The translations under genes and the position numbers were made by a program. This document shows, piece by piece, positions 37,601 to 49,830 of a stretch of 64,000 nucleotides of DNA. The notes beneath the pieces are model-generated. The model ran no database searches. It had not been told where the DNA came from and was given only the letters and a program-made list of their open reading frames with translations. Every line of letters starts with the position of its first letter. Positions within the stretch are counted from its first letter, which is position 1. The stretch is from Pteria penguin (Eukaryota > Mollusca > Bivalvia > Pterioida > Pteriidae), in assembly GCA_035048485.1 (NCBI GenBank), contig CM068590.1:15347798-15411797 (forward strand), given 5' to 3'.

Positions 37601-40600
37601 ATTAAAGGGGGGCAAAACTCAAAGACTTCCACTAGTTTTAACATCTTCTAAACTGCTACCTGGTACACGGAGTATACTAAGAAAACACCAGTCGACGCTA
37701 TATAGATCAGACAGAATGTGTGATGTTTTCCCCGACCCACCACTTTTCGCTTTTCGACGCGATACAAAATTATGTGACACTCGTGCATAGGAAAACCGAA
37801 AACCCTTTACAATAGAATGAAATAGAATGTACATGTAACATATGCAGGATAATTAACAGGAGTGAGATTTATGATTCCGGGAGAAAGAAATCTTTCCAAA
37901 AATTACAATAATAGATGCAATGTTAAAACTAATTAATATATGATTCTATACCTATATTCCATGGACAATTTGTTTCATAGTGCAATTCAATGTCAAGATT
38001 TCTTTTCGTATAATCACGTATACATATTTCTACTAATATAATCATTTATATATATATATGTATATTGCATATAGATATATTTTAGCACACTTAATTTTCT
38101 TACTGAATATCTACCATTTTATATAATATGTCAGTATACTTTATATAATTTTTTAATATAATGTTATACAATATGATAATTTTCTACGCGGTATAGGTTT
38201 AGATACGGGATTCCGACATGTATTTTAACATTAACATCAGTCAATTTTAACGCTATACTTAAGCGCATAATAATGACGTTATGACGTCGTCGTTTATCTA
38301 AGTTTAGACGCTTATGTATTTTTGAAACGTAAACCTCGATATTAGCTTTATATTTGTCATCTCTTAAATTGCTTGATAAAGGTCGTGAGACCGAAATTTT
38401 GCAATATTGTTTTGTTTTTTTTTTTTTTTTGTTCCTTTACTTTTTATGTACCGGACTTCCCTTTGGAGGACTACTTCGAATCTTTATTACACACATATAT
38501 ATAAGTGTATCTATAGGAAATATCAAAGACTTTTAACAAGACTCTTAAGATAAAAGGTATTATGAATGTTCGTTTCCTGTTCACAGATTCTATAATGAGA
38601 ATGAAATACTCTGAATGTTTTTTCACTTTAGTTAGTAAAACAAAATATCGAAAAATGAAAAATTACTTAGAAATTAAGATGAATTGCGTGCGATATACCT
38701 CATATAACGTCCTTTGTCGGGACAATCTCAACGTTGCGAATGCAGTAAATTTCTGAGATACCGATCGGATTTCATACAATGCTCCGCATTTCTAAAGGCG
38801 GGACAAAAACAGAACATTATTTTCGTCTTATTTGTATCAAGCATCTGTACTTTTGCTTTAAATATGCACAAATTCCGTAGCATTACTACTGCGTATTCTA
38901 AGAAATATAAGAAGAAATTATTTAGATATTTATCAAGACCGTTTCATATAAAAGAAAAAAAGAGGAGTTACTGGCTCAGTTATGTGACAGAAGTCACCAT
39001 GGAGCTATACAATACATGAATATTAATAATATACTAGCACATAAAACACATTACAAAAATATTTGATTGTAGTGCAATTACGATACCGACTTAGGACGGT
39101 CATTTAATTTGACAAAAGCCAAACAAATGGTGTGGTTAACCGGTTTACGGGCCCACCTTCCCACTCACCGTAACAGCAGAACAATCAAAGGACGTGCATT
39201 TAAAAATTTATAAATAATCCTCCATGTAAAGATCAAGGGTCAACAGGTATCGCATATTGAGAGGTCATAAAAGTATAAACACGTAAGGTATTGTAAAACA
39301 CATAATGATATAAAAATATATGCGTACTACTGTTTTGATTTCATTCTTGCCCTTTTATGTAGCATTTTACTGTCACTGGTAGTGCAGTAGATGAATGTCA
39401 CTGGTAGTGCAGTAGATGAATTCCCAGTCGGGGATTAAACTGAAACAATATTATGCCTCAAATAGCAATCGAAAGTAGAAAAATTAATTAAAGCTCAAAA
39501 AGGATACTAATCATAAATCGTCTATGAATGACTTTCCATTCTTGCTTTTGATACTGCGTACGCTGATTTATTTTTCAATGTTCCAACATTGGCAATAAGA
39601 TAAAATATTTTACTTTTTGATATAATAATTTCTAGAATTTTCAATACTTTCTGGATCAGTCGCACAAATTTAAGAAAAAACAGGGAAATATCCTTTCGTG
39701 CTTTTCTGTTTCCCCTTTTGCACAATATGATATTAATTTAATTTACATGGAAGCCTATTTATTTCTGTATCATTTCAGGAAATACCGACTACCACGATTC
39801 CACCGGGAAGAGCCAGGGAGTGGACAGTTTCGGAAGTACCCTTCATTTTGGACCTAATCTTGAAAATGACCCCTGGCAGAAGGCACATGCTGAGAAGTAA
39901 GTTTGAGCAATATCTTATTGCCAGTATTTTCTAACAGTTTATCGTTCAAAAGAATTTATAAAAGTACTGCAATTACATGTATTTCCAAGAGAAAACTGAA
40001 GATATCTGACAAAGCTGTATGACAAAAATCACCAAGAACAAATGAGTACATGTAGAAACAACGTCACAAGATTTACTTGAATTAAGTTACGGGATTTGCT
40101 AGATTTATTTCACTTCCTTTTGAATGCCCGCTTAGTGTCCTTGGTAGAAATCCTTTGATTAGTTTTCGAATTCTATTCATATTTTGGTTTTCTCCATTTT
40201 TGCTAATATTGTATATAGTTTTGGATTACTGAATAGGTTTTATGCATCATTTTAACATAAAACTGATCAACATTTAGAAGTTTGATAAGTCTTATCAGTC
40301 CCAAAAGGTTGAAATCGACGAGACTAAAGATTTCCGTTCTGTCTGTCCGTCTGTCTGTCACACTGATTTTCCAGACTTTTCTTGGCCATGCGTTCAGATA
40401 TCAAGCTGAAACTTGGTAGCAAGCTTTCCCATGAGGAGTTAAAGATCAAATTCGACGTTGGTCTCGGTTAAAATACTTTTCGAGGATTATTACCCTTTGT
40501 TCAAGCACTTGTCTTGATCTTGCTTACATATATGAAGCTGAAAGGTGATAGCATGCTTCCCAGTGAGAAATTACAGATTAAGTTCAACTCTGGTCACGGA

Positions 40601-43600
40601 GTTATTGCCTTTTGTTCAAAATCAATTTCCTTGGCCATGCTTACAGATATCAATTTGAAACGTGGTGGCAAGCTTCCCAAGAAAAAGTTATAGATCAATT
40701 TCGACTTTTGTCACAGCTGACGACTTTTCCAGAGTTTTTGCCCTTTGTTAAAAATCAGATTTTCGCACTTTTCTTGACCATGCTTACAGATATTAAGCTG
40801 AAACGTGGTGGCAAGATTTCCCATGAGGAGTTACAGATCATGTGCGACCTTGGTCACTGTTGATGTACTATTTCCAGAGTTATTGTTCTTTGGTCAAACG
40901 TCTGACCAAAAAAAAAAAAAAAAAAAAAAGAAAAAGAAAGAAAAAAGAAAGAAAATTGTTAGCAACTCAATCTGATACATATAATTATATAAAAAGTCTC
41001 AGAATGTCTGTTACCCATTGCCTGCCACTGGCCTATTTTGCAGTCCCTTATGGAGATGTTGGGACCGGTGGGGATTTGCATTGCTTTAGCCAACCGGTAG
41101 GGACTTGTATTGCTTTAGCAACATATTCCGAATGCTTGTTAGTTCATATTTACACGTAAAACAGTAACATTGAATATGTAGCTGATGAGTCCTATAGTAC
41201 GTAAAGAACGAGTTTACTGACAGTACAAAGTTTGTCCCAAGCTACAGACCAAACCGAAATAGTGAGGGATGGATCATAAGACATTTACAGTGACACGGGC
41301 CTCAGTTTATACTGTCCGAATAACAGATAGGAAATCAGAGGATGATATATGACGTTAGAAAAATCCTAACCGGCAGCGCTAATCGAACCAAGTTGTAATC
41401 TGTAATCTGTAGTTCAATATACAACTGGACCAACATATCCCTATCACTGCAATAAGGATGTTATTTTGACGGAAGTAAACTCTCTATATTTCATGACTAT
41501 CCGTTTATGTGTACATTCCAGTGAGTTACTAGGGTGAAAATTTACACCCTTGGAAATTGGTAAATGCTCGAGTTTTTAAATCACACTTTTGCAATTGGCT
41601 AGCAGATAATTCCTTGTTGTTACATTTTCTTCGTTGATTCATCGATGTGTCTTAAAATCAATATTGAAAAATCAGATTTATCCATATGGTTGAGCGCATA
41701 TGCAGATGTCCTTCGTGTATGCGTTAAATTCTAACATACACTTAAATCGGGTTCATGCACTTTGTGAAAAAAATTATTAATTTACTACAAATTTGAGTTA
41801 TGAATGAAAATAATGAATATGAGTGTTTGGCCATTTAGTTCGATAATCATTACGGTAAATAGGATATTTGACATTAAAATATGTTTACTACATCAATTTA
41901 TTTAAAAAGGAGACATATCAATTATTGAAAGAGTTGTGAAAGGAGCGAATGCCATACAGACGAAATGTTATCTGTCCATTAATATCTTAATTTTGTTTCG
42001 CTTTATTACAAAACTCCGATCTGCCACCTCTATCTTTATCTAACTGTAATATGTAATTAATATTAAATAATTGTGGCATTCTGTATGATGCTTTTTGTAA
42101 TGACTCCTGTACTTGATTAATCATTCCTTAGCTGCTTTTTGAATAGGGCATCATAATATGTTTCAATAGATATTCATGCTCCTTTTATATGCAGTCATCA
42201 GTCATCCTCAATTTTATCTGCTTCATTTCTATGATTCATATCTGAACTAAATTCACATCAGTTCATCGATAGCTAAAGCTTTTACTACTATTCCATCCGA
42301 AGAGATTGGGGCTTGATAGTTCTCGAAATGATAATGCTCTAAAATGAAGTTGGAAAAAGTAATATAACCCAGCTTGCGACATTCAAATGAAATGCACAGA
42401 AAGAGAGAAGAAATAAAAACCCACCCATCCACTCACCCCCAAAAACAAAAGAATATATATACGTACTGTTTTGTTGTTATTTTAGCGCTGCCATATTTCG
42501 GCGGAAAATTATATCAGAAATCCTAGATATATTTGCGAAGTCTTGAATTAGCTATCTATGATCTTTAGGTTTTGATTTCATGTGTATAAGCCAACTTATT
42601 AGTTAACGGTTTAAGGATACAAAATTCAATAGCCTATTGATCATTCTGAAATAATACATACGGTGTACTTTACCCTATTGTGAGCGTACTTATACAGTAA
42701 AATTAATAGTAATATGAAACAAAAAGACTAGTTTGAAAATTTGGACAAAAACCATGCATCTCTGCTGCACCCCTCCCTCGTTCTATGCCCTTCTGCTGCA
42801 TGGTACAGAGAGAAGGGAATGGACTAATAAATCTCCAATCGTTGTTCTGATGTCTTTAATCAGCATAAATTTGCAAACATTTACGGTTATACAACATTCA
42901 AAATTCATCAGAAATAAAATCTCAAATAAAGTGACCTACATAACTTCAGTTCTGTCGTCTGAAATGGCAAGTCGGCATAAAATTATGTCATCGTCTACGT
43001 TTGAACGACATTCAAACTTCAATGGAAAATAAAGCTAATGTATGATGACTTATTAAATTTCAACCTTGTAATCTTCTGACATGGGAGTAAGATTATTCAC
43101 ACAAAGAAAAAAAATTAATACTGACGACAGATTGTCTTTTATTAACCCTCATACTATCTAGCATAGCAATTGTGAAACATAACATTATTTAATGTTAGAG
43201 ACCAAATATAAGAGTACAGACACTGCTCGCTCTCATATCCATATGTAGTAGGAGTAATAGATAAATGTCACTTCTGATACACAATGTATTCTACTAAATA
43301 CTGACATTGCGATGATGTGTACTCATGACTGTTTCAGAACAATTTCGAGTGGTACATTAGCTGATGACTTCCATACTTGGACTTTGGAGTGGGATGAACA
43401 GCACATCAAGTAAATGCATTAACATTATTATTGTTGTTGTTGTTGTTGTTGTTGCATTTATGAAAATTAAAAAAGAAAAGAAATTTGGACAATGGTTGAA
43501 GCTGTACTTATGCTTCAGATCTATTTCTAAACGATAACAAATTTAGGAAGAAAGAATAATACAAAGTGTTAAAGGGAGCTGAGAGGAAACATACATAATG

Positions 43601-46546
43601 TAAACGTTGTTGAGGAGGTAGAGAAGTATTGTATAACATTTGGGAAACGTGGGAAGTGCAGTATCAAGATTAGGAAGGAAAGGGGGAAGTATGATATAAA
43701 AACTGGGGAGGAGAGGAGAATAGTATAACACGTAGGGTTAAGAGGAGGAAAAAAGTTAATATAATGTTTTGGAAAAAAGTGTAATATAACTGGTAAATAG
43801 GGAGGAGAAACGTATAATACTAGGGTTTGGAAAATGGGACAGAATTATTTTTTATAACTTTTGGAGGAGGAAAAATGTATAATATAAAGTTTAGTGTGGA
43901 AGGACAGTAATATATTACAAAGGTTTGGGAGGAGGGATGTATATATGATAGAAACATTCTGGAAGAGACTGGGGAATCAAGTTTGACTTTTGGAAGGAAG
44001 AATGGAAGTGTAATAAAAGATTGAGGAAGTCGGATAAAAGGCACTTGTGGATAGAACGGCGTTGAATGATACTCATGTGGGAAGGGAAAGGAAGGAAACA
44101 AAAAGATATTCGAATCGGAAGAGAGCGAAATATACCTCTTGCCATTCATTTAATATATGCATGAGATTTGTAAATGGCTGTGCAGTATGGTTATCACCAT
44201 CAGAGAACATTTGGGATCACCCATGTTAGCATGTATATTCTCAAAAAAAATATGTACAGAAACCGTAAATTCATTCATAAGATTTTTCTCTCGCTCATTC
44301 ACGATATATGGCATTTGACATTCTTTTTGTACTTATTCATGTTTTCTTAGATGAACAATATAATATTGATATATCTTTTCACTTCTTAGATATATATCTT
44401 TACAGGATATTGTTTGACGGAGAGGACATTTTGAACGTACCAGCACCACAAGATGGCTTCTGGAAGTTTGGAGAATTGGATAAGAAAATTCCTGAATACG
44501 ACAACCCTTACAAATATACTAAAAGCAATATGGCACCATTTGATCAACCAGTAAGATATTTTATATGATTTTTAAATTCAAATTTGGTTTTGGCAGCTAT
44601 ACTACGTAGGGCGATACACATTTTTAATGAATATGCTCCACCTTTTTCAATATCTATTTAGGGCAGCCAATCGAGCAAGAGAATAGGTGCTCTCATATTA
44701 CGGCCGGAGATTGCGGGGGGATGTAGTTATTCTCTTCATTAATTACTAATCCTATCGTATACAATGAAAACTTTTTGTTGCAGCAATCAGTAATAATAAA
44801 TAAACACTTTTGTTCTAAATCATATTCTTTTAATGATTCATCCACTTTGAAAACAATTGAGAATTGTTTTTTTTTTTTTCATTTGTGCGAAGCATTGGTG
44901 TATATTTGCAATCGGTCTTGGAAAAAATTTCGTGCTGCACAATGATTTTTTTTCAAGACTGTCTGCAAACATACACCAATGCTTCACACAAAAAGAAAAC
45001 CAATCCTTATATTTATATATTTCTTGCTTTAGGAAAAATTGAGCCCTCTGGTTGCCTTTTTATGTGTCATAATCGTAATTAAAAGGGGGCGGTCAAATGA
45101 CAGATAGCTGCACAACCAATAAGGTGATACAAGGCAATTTAGAAATAGTTCTCTATTCGTGAGAATGATACGTTATTCATTTTATTTCATGCGAAAAAAG
45201 TGTGACATATTACTGTGTTATTGTTCTGTATGATTCAGTTCTCTAAATAGAAAGGTATTCTCTTGAATGCGTACATTCTTAGATGAAATAATAATGTAAT
45301 ATGTTCCTCCGCCAGTGCTTCCGGTAAATTCTGATGGGGTCATGACCGCAATGTAAACAAATGGTGTACAGTTTAATCTTATCTTGCATTTAGACAAAAT
45401 GCACTCGGGCTGTAAATATCCAATAATGTATGCAATTATTCCATAACATCATTTGGTGTCCATCCTTTAAAAGATCTGAGACCGGTGTAATTCAGACTGT
45501 TAAGTGCATGTCTCGTGACCAAGAGTTCACAAGTTCGAAATCCGCCTGTAGCTCGTTGATGTTTTGACTTTAGAATGAGACAGTACAAACCGACGTGCCA
45601 TGTCACGATAGACGTAGAAAGTAAAACTGAATATTACCATAGATACGAACATTTATTTTTTGTACCATATAGGCATTTCGACTACATATCTCTTCACTCA
45701 CTGCTTCGGTTAGGCGCTTTACATAAATCTTAAATTCTACATTACGACAGACAGATGCTGTCACTATACACGTTCATAAACTTTATTGTAAGAATCAGCC
45801 CCCCCCCCCCCCAAAAAAAAAAAAAAAGATATAGATCACAGACAATTGCTAAAATTGTGTCATGCTAAATGATTTGCCCATTGAAGTTAATATAGAATGC
45901 TTATCATAAATGCATATTTAATGTGAAAATTTGGTGTCTTTCGTGATACAAAGAAATGTTGACTGCAAACTATTGATATAGTGCTACCTCTTTATCTATC
46001 ATAATATATTATATACCGCTTTTATACACATAAAATATTTTTGCAAAGGGATTACAGAAAGAACTCAATTAGAGACGTGCCTACTCTGTATTGAATTTGG
46101 AAAGTAACAGGGTAAAATGAATTAAACCATAATAGATCTTTCAAAATGAATAATGTAATGATACCAGCTAAAACAGAACAGTGATTTGCAGGCACATTAA
46201 CTAATAAAGCCAGATTTAGAAAAAAAAATTATACATGCCTTTATCTAAAAGTATGATTTTTTACATTGATTTTAAAAAGCTTCGTTCTTAATCTACCAGT
46301 AATGAATTTTGCATGCTGCAGTTTTACATCATCATTAATTTGGCGGTTGGAGGTACCGGTTTCTTTCCGGATTCCAATGTTAACAGACCACATCCAAAAC
46401 CCTGGAATGATAAATCCAGTACAGCGCCACATGATTTCTGGATGCAAAAGAATGTGTGGTACCCTACTTGGAATCCAGACAAAAACAATGGAGAGGACGC
46501 TGCTCTTCAAGTTGATTACATCCGGGTATGGAAAATGAAACCATAG
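28642..46546 (+). CDS. beta-1,3-glucan-binding protein / GH16 laminarinase-like, 13 exons
   Basis: Exons: 28642-28753, 30182-30280, 30688-30822, 31540-31761, 32531-32682, 33568-33642, 34295-34355, 35058-35240, 35787-35864, 39779-39896, 43338-43409, 44406-44550, 46322-46546. All are GT-AG and join into 558 codons plus TAG. A signal peptide covers about residues 1-18. A CBM39-like glucan-binding domain spans about 28-115 (DDGYAFVAVHYSINKP, AGDWNFDMHEREGPF, AGDKVYYWLHAQGID). A Thr-rich then Gly-rich linker covers about 116-195. The GH16 domain runs from about 217 to the end (FEDNFDF, YGKVEVRAKMPKGDWLWP, AIWMLPHRNAYG). The active-site motif GEIDIIES carries E365, D367 and E370. Insect GNBPs lack these glutamates, whereas active molluscan glucanases keep them. 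Predicted role: secreted beta-1,3-glucan recognition and probably hydrolysis, in immunity or digestion. Confidence 0.96.
31225..31400 (-). repeat. tRNA-derived SINE (family 1), minus strand, diverged
   Basis: Reverse-order blocks: aaaagatccacccgaagaag, a gtgaacgtctacagtgaca block, and gacctctttactctcccag. Lies in intron 3 of the GH16 gene. Confidence 0.5.
32101..32230 (+). repeat. fragment with hammerhead-like hairpin (GAGACAT..TTGTCGAA)
   Basis: At 32161-32210 the sequence has gagacatatttgttgtcga followed by agtgcgcatctaatgcaa. This is the same stem-loop and flanking phrase as at 50155-50195. The CTGATGA part is changed to aatgga and GAAA to GAAG, so it would not be active. Confidence 0.5.
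32804..33090 (+). mobile_element. retrozyme-like 270-bp unit with terminal direct repeats
   Basis: The 17-base phrase ttgtaaattctactact occurs at 32804-32820 and again at 33074-33090, 270 bases apart. The end of the unit holds a hammerhead-type fold whose predicted cleavage point (after 33075) falls inside the second repeat. This is the arrangement of an RNA monomer bounded by two cleavage sites, as in retrozymes. The alternative is a SINE-like insertion with a 17-bp target-site duplication. The unit encodes no ORF and lies in intron 5 of the GH16 gene. Confidence 0.5.
33023..33086 (+). ncRNA. candidate type I hammerhead ribozyme
   Basis: Core CTGACGA at 33032-33038 and GAAA at 33051-33054. 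Stem II is gag (33039-41) with ctt (33048-50). Stem III is acata (33054-58) with tatgt (33070-74), loop of 11. The cleavage triplet is GTT with cutting after 33075. Stem I pairs c31 with g76 and, after a small internal loop, gtagaat (33023-29) with attctac (33080-86). All invariant core positions are present. GUU is a permitted but less favoured triplet and one stem II pair is G-U. Activity is inferred, not shown. Confidence 0.6.
33755..33930 (+). repeat. dispersed repeat related to 50035-50215, with hammerhead-like hairpin
   Basis: Shares ttctgtccttagattgattc, tttttcggccactttggttt and ttcaaatatctatatatcat with 50045-50130. It then has atgaagagacatacgttgtc followed by gaaatt at 33871-33896. 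The core CTGATGA has become ATGAAGA and stem I is lost. Confidence 0.7.
34656..34923 (+). mobile_element. tRNA-derived SINE with perfect 16-bp target-site duplication
   Basis: The target-site duplication aagtggattgctccag is at 34656-34671 and 34908-34923. The element between them begins gtagcgcagttggtagcgc (A-box region) and has B box gggttcgattccc. A conserved central block follows (ggcttcgtgggttttctacg, then ctccggtttcctcccac). It ends in an AT-rich tail. The clean duplication and intact promoter boxes suggest a young LINE-mobilised insertion. It is not a real tRNA gene, because the head does not close an acceptor stem before the body starts. Confidence 0.93.
35881..38397 (+). mobile_element. 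broken Penelope-like retroelement with inverted terminal repeats
   Basis: A repeat of about 300 bases at 35881-36187 recurs inverted at about 38096-38397 (e.g. gaaaattatcata, actgatgttaatgttaaaat). Between them lie reverse-transcriptase pieces in several frames: 36208-36590 (NLSNYSLKESEINLLTKGL), 36604-36930 (GTPKIQKKVAPLRAIVSG), 36970-37155 and 37152-37517 (catalytic YIDDG; IKFLDTLV; SCHPPHTKTGIAYG). The phrases and order fit Penelope-like elements, whose terminal repeats may be inverted. Stops and frameshifts near 36591, 36930 and 37155 show it is dead. No GIY-YIG endonuclease was found, so it may be an endonuclease-lacking type or truncated. It lies in intron 9 of the GH16 gene. Confidence 0.82.
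38367..38404 (+). ncRNA. degenerate hammerhead-like hairpin in Penelope-like terminal repeat
   Basis: The sequence attgc, ttgataa, ggtc-gtga-gacc, gaaa, tttt, gcaat has the order stem I, core, stem II, GAAA, stem III remnant, stem I. The core differs from CTGATGA at two positions. The inverted partner at 35881-35908 reads the same way on the minus strand, with GACA for GAAA. Penelope-like elements are known to carry hammerheads in their terminal repeats, which supports the reading. Confidence 0.4.
40381..40865 (+). repeat. tandem repeat, four units of 117-145 bp
   Basis: Units start near 40381, 40513, 40630 and 40770, each with cttggccatgcttacagata, aagctgaaacgtggtggcaa, gaggagttacagatca and a ccctttgttcaaa block. 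A tctgtctgtccgtctgtctg head precedes it at 40340. It lies in intron 10 of the GH16 gene. Confidence 0.85.
41200..41480 (-). repeat. tRNA-derived SINE (family 1), minus strand, diverged
   Basis: Blocks in reverse order: agtgagggatggatcataag, acagtgacacgggcctcagt, ttatactgtccgaataacag, and a B-box complement region gctaatcgaacca. Confidence 0.6.
43540..44060 (+). repeat. purine-rich degenerate minisatellite, about 30-40 bp unit
   Basis: The phrase ggaggaggaaaaatgtataatat and its variants recur about 12 times (gggaggag..., gtataac..., ggtttgg). The purine bias is strictly on the plus strand. Frames on the minus strand are open but low in complexity. Confidence 0.7.
44881..44990. repeat. 45-bp inverted repeat hairpin
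   Basis: gcgaagcattggtgtatatt at 44887 pairs with its near-exact complement ending at about 44985. Arms are about 45 bases with a loop of about 16. It is a foldback-type element in intron 12 of the GH16 gene. Confidence 0.8.
45480..45790 (+). repeat. tRNA-derived SINE (family 1), interrupted
   Basis: Head gtgtaattcagactgttaag, B-box-like acaagttcgaaatcc, body gaatgagacagtacaaaccg and cactgcttcggtta. About 50 foreign bases interrupt the body near 45630-45685. Confidence 0.65.
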
Positions 46547-46653
46547 TACTCCTCTGCTTCACCTCACCACCCTCTATTATCGAAGATATTCAGACTATGA
46601 AATAGAATTCGAAATTAATATTGTTGTTATACCGAATTTTATTTATGTATTTC

Positions 46654-46659
46654 AATAAA
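46654..46659 (+). terminator. candidate poly(A) signal of GH16 gene
   Basis: AATAAA 108 bases after the stop codon. Confidence 0.65.
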
Positions 46660-46953
46660 ATTCCAAATATCTACAGAGACTTTTATTTCTGTGGTGTATG
46701 AAATTAAGAAACATTATTTGTGTTGTAATTTTCATTGTAATTTTGATACCTGGTTCCCTTTCTTATTTATTTATTGATAATTATTTAACGTAATATAAAA
46801 TTTCTTATCTACAACCATTTAATTTGAAGTTGGTACACACCATGGACATATTGAAAAAGTAATTGAGATGAGAAGCTTTTTCAAAGAAGTTTGACATTTT
46901 CAATTACACTATATAATTATACTGTGCTGATTTGTTAATCTGACACGAATGTA

Positions 46954-48320
46954 AAGATGATGGATAAATCCGAAGTCCGATATTCATAAAACCAGAGGAC
47001 ATACAAGGACATACAAAATCAGTGAAAATGAAAAACAAGTGGAAAATAACGAAAACTGTCTACTTGAAGAGCATGTGTGAACCCCTATGATGGAGTGAGA
47101 TCAGGTGCCCGGGAGAGTGAGCATCTCCTGCTTGTTAGCAACACACGTCATATATACCCAACAGAAAGAGTCAAATCGTATAATTCCATATATATCTATA
47201 TATGGAGAAATCAAAGTAGGTGACCTTCTAGTATATAAGGTGTCAAATCTGTGTACAAGCGGAATCGGTCTCAGTCCAGAATGTCATTGAAAAGTCTGGA
47301 TAACGAGATATCATATTGAGTAATAAGAGTCTCGTAACGACCATAGAACTTCCTCAGTGACGTTGTTAGTCTAGCACATATATAGCCCTGGTTGAGTAGC
47401 TTATCTGAAAGTCGTCTAGCCCTCAGAGTAAAGTCATTGTAATTTGAACATGCTTAGGAATAACGTATTAAGTGAGATATGAATACGCTGTATGCGGGCG
47501 ATGGTGGAATGTTGCTTCTTATGAAAGGAAAGTTTATGATAGCGAAATTGAAATCGTCACGTTTGTCATAGAGTGAGATGTTCAGTTGACCATTAATGTC
47601 GAAAGATAACATAATATCTAGATACGACGTAGAATTACTACTTTCTGTGGTTTCTTTGACCTCCAGTTCACTTGGATAGATGAGGCTAAGATAATATGCG
47701 AATGAAGGAGTATTAATTGAGTTTCTTTCCTTGCGAAAGCAAAGACTGAATAAATTCAGCTTCGTATGAGTAAAGGAATATGTCAGCTAGAAACGGGGCA
47801 CGGTTAGTACCCATTGGAATGCCGACAATTTGTTGAAAAACCTTTCCTCCAAACACCACAAAAATGTTATCGATAAGAAAGTTCAACATTTGGATGACAT
47901 CTGTTTCAGTATATCTATTTTTGGAATCAGAATTTTCTCTAGCAAAGTAAGTTTTATCATGGCCTATAACTATCTATTTGAGTTTGCGGCTTCCGTTTTC
48001 ACTAGTAAATGCATTTTGGATAATTTTCGCTAATCTGTCTTTTAATTTCTGATGAGGGATCGTTGTGTAAAGTAAAAAAAAATTGATGGAGTGAATTTTA
48101 GTCAAACTTTTTGATTTCAGATGTTCTAACAACTCTTTTGAATTTTTTAGGATCCACATTTGATTAATTCCACTTCTGGAATATACTGTTTCGCAATACC
48201 TATGAAGGCTAGATTTAATTTCTGATAATATTTTTGTGAGTAACATCGATACAGATTTTGTGGAACACTTCGAGGAACCAGCGATAAAGCGTTGTTTGTA
48301 AGGATAAGGCTGGCTTGACA
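46954..48320 (-). mobile_element. 5'-truncated retroelement with reverse-transcriptase remnant
   Basis: On the minus strand a decayed reading frame covers RQRFIAGSS-type, SGINQMWILKNSKELLEHLK and LYTTIPHQKLKDRL phrases (47974-48350). It continues through NIFVVFGGKVFQQIVGIPMG (47800-47890) to a non-coding tail ending at 46954. The tail is colinear with 25312-25842. Such reading frames are abundant in mollusc genomes; I recognise reverse-transcriptase features but cannot place the clade with certainty. It lies about 400 bases downstream of the GH16 stop, antisense to it. Confidence 0.75.
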
Positions 48321-48924
48321 AAATATAACACAATATTAACGTAACAGACAAAATGTCACGCAGACTGACTTGTTAAAATGTCGTGCAACTGGCTTGTTAA
48401 AATGCCATACAGACAGGATAAGAAAGGAAAAAATATCCTGCAGCAGACAGATAATTACTGTCTACTCTAATTCATTTTAACAACATATACTAATACATTA
48501 ACACTGCAAAAATGGAGTTTATTAAGTTTATGACATGTATTCTAACTGCCGTGTTGAGCACGTAAATGTACTCCTACGTAGCTGTATCACTTTTCATACA
48601 GTTCTGGTCCAAATTAATTTCGTGTAGTCAGTGTTGAACATTCTTGCCGACCAGGCCTTGCCAAACAGGAAACACTCTTAATCCCTTGCATTTTGTCAGG
48701 CCTCTATTTTCTATGAATCCGGAAATGTCCATAATCTATGCATCGATGTTGTGAGTGTCACAGAGATACTAAATCAACTAATTTCGTATGAAGCAATGCC
48801 GATATGCTGATAAGGGATTTATATCCCAAATTATACTAACAATACGTATTGCTAAGCTTAAAATTATTGTAAACTGTATACAATAGATTCATAATGTCGG
48901 AGAAGTTTAACCGATTATATGCTT

Positions 48925-49145
48925 GAGCCATGTGCCAGAGTTCCTGATCTGAGGCCCCATACGGTGACCGGTCAGTCCTGTCGTTTGCATGCGATGTTTA
49001 ATTTCGATGCCCGTTTCATAGTAGATATACATAACAGATTCTTCGCTGCTTCGAGTTGGCACAGTGCATAAATCTAAATTCGATCTATGCAATGCTTTAG
49101 GCAGACGCAACCGTTAATAAATGATGCGAGAAAGAAACACAAATT
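48925..49145 (+). repeat. tRNA-derived SINE (family 1), strongly diverged
   Basis: Only the later blocks are clear: gattcttcgctgcttcgagt, ctatgcaatgctttaggcag and ataaatgatgcgagaaagaa. Confidence 0.45.
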
Positions 49146-49830
49146 ATTCGATTATAACAAACAGTCTCTCTCTGGACGTTAAGACCAGATATAGATACAA
49201 AAGAGGGATTTTATTAGAAAGATCTTGATAATAATAGCTGTACCAGTACAGTAAAGAGTAGACTGTTCTCCGTATTTCACGACAGTTATTTTAGTTTATT
49301 TATCTGCAAACTGAATGCATTACTTAATGAAATATTGGTTTAGTACAAGTAATTTTTATTTTTTATTAGAACTAATTGAGTATTCTGAATTTCTCTATTC
49401 ATAAACATTTGAGTATTAATGGAATTAACGTATTTCATTGTGATACAATCCTTATTATGTCATAGGCTTCGCTGTTTAAAGCGAATACATAATAGCTGAG
49501 TTATTAAGCTTACTCCAAACATTTGACGTCATAGCACTTTAATAAATCAACATACTATTCAAAAGACATATACTATAAATAAAAAAAACCATATCCTGCA
49601 TTTTCCCGGGAATTTCACAAAATTAGGGTTAAATTCCTCTCTGATTTTCTACTTTCAAACATGTGTTTTGCGATAAGTCTTTCATAGGACGTCTGGTGAC
49701 GTCTTTCATAATTAGGAACACAAGATATATATAGAATGTCTACCATATCTGATACTGAATTCAAACAAATTAATTATTTGAATATTTCAAATTTCAACAT
49801 AACAATTTTGATTATAGCTGTAAACTTTTT
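49146..49830. other. intergenic region without recognised feature
   Basis: AT-rich DNA between a SINE relic and a small inverted-repeat element. No exon with splice signals is visible. Confidence 0.45.

Noticed and set aside
41178..41215. CTGATGAGTCC followed by GAACGAG, hammerhead-like
   Set aside because: Stem II does not pair and GAAA is missing.
43820..44149. 109-codon minus-strand frame
   Set aside because: It is the complement of the purine-rich minisatellite, with low-complexity Pro/Phe/Ser content.
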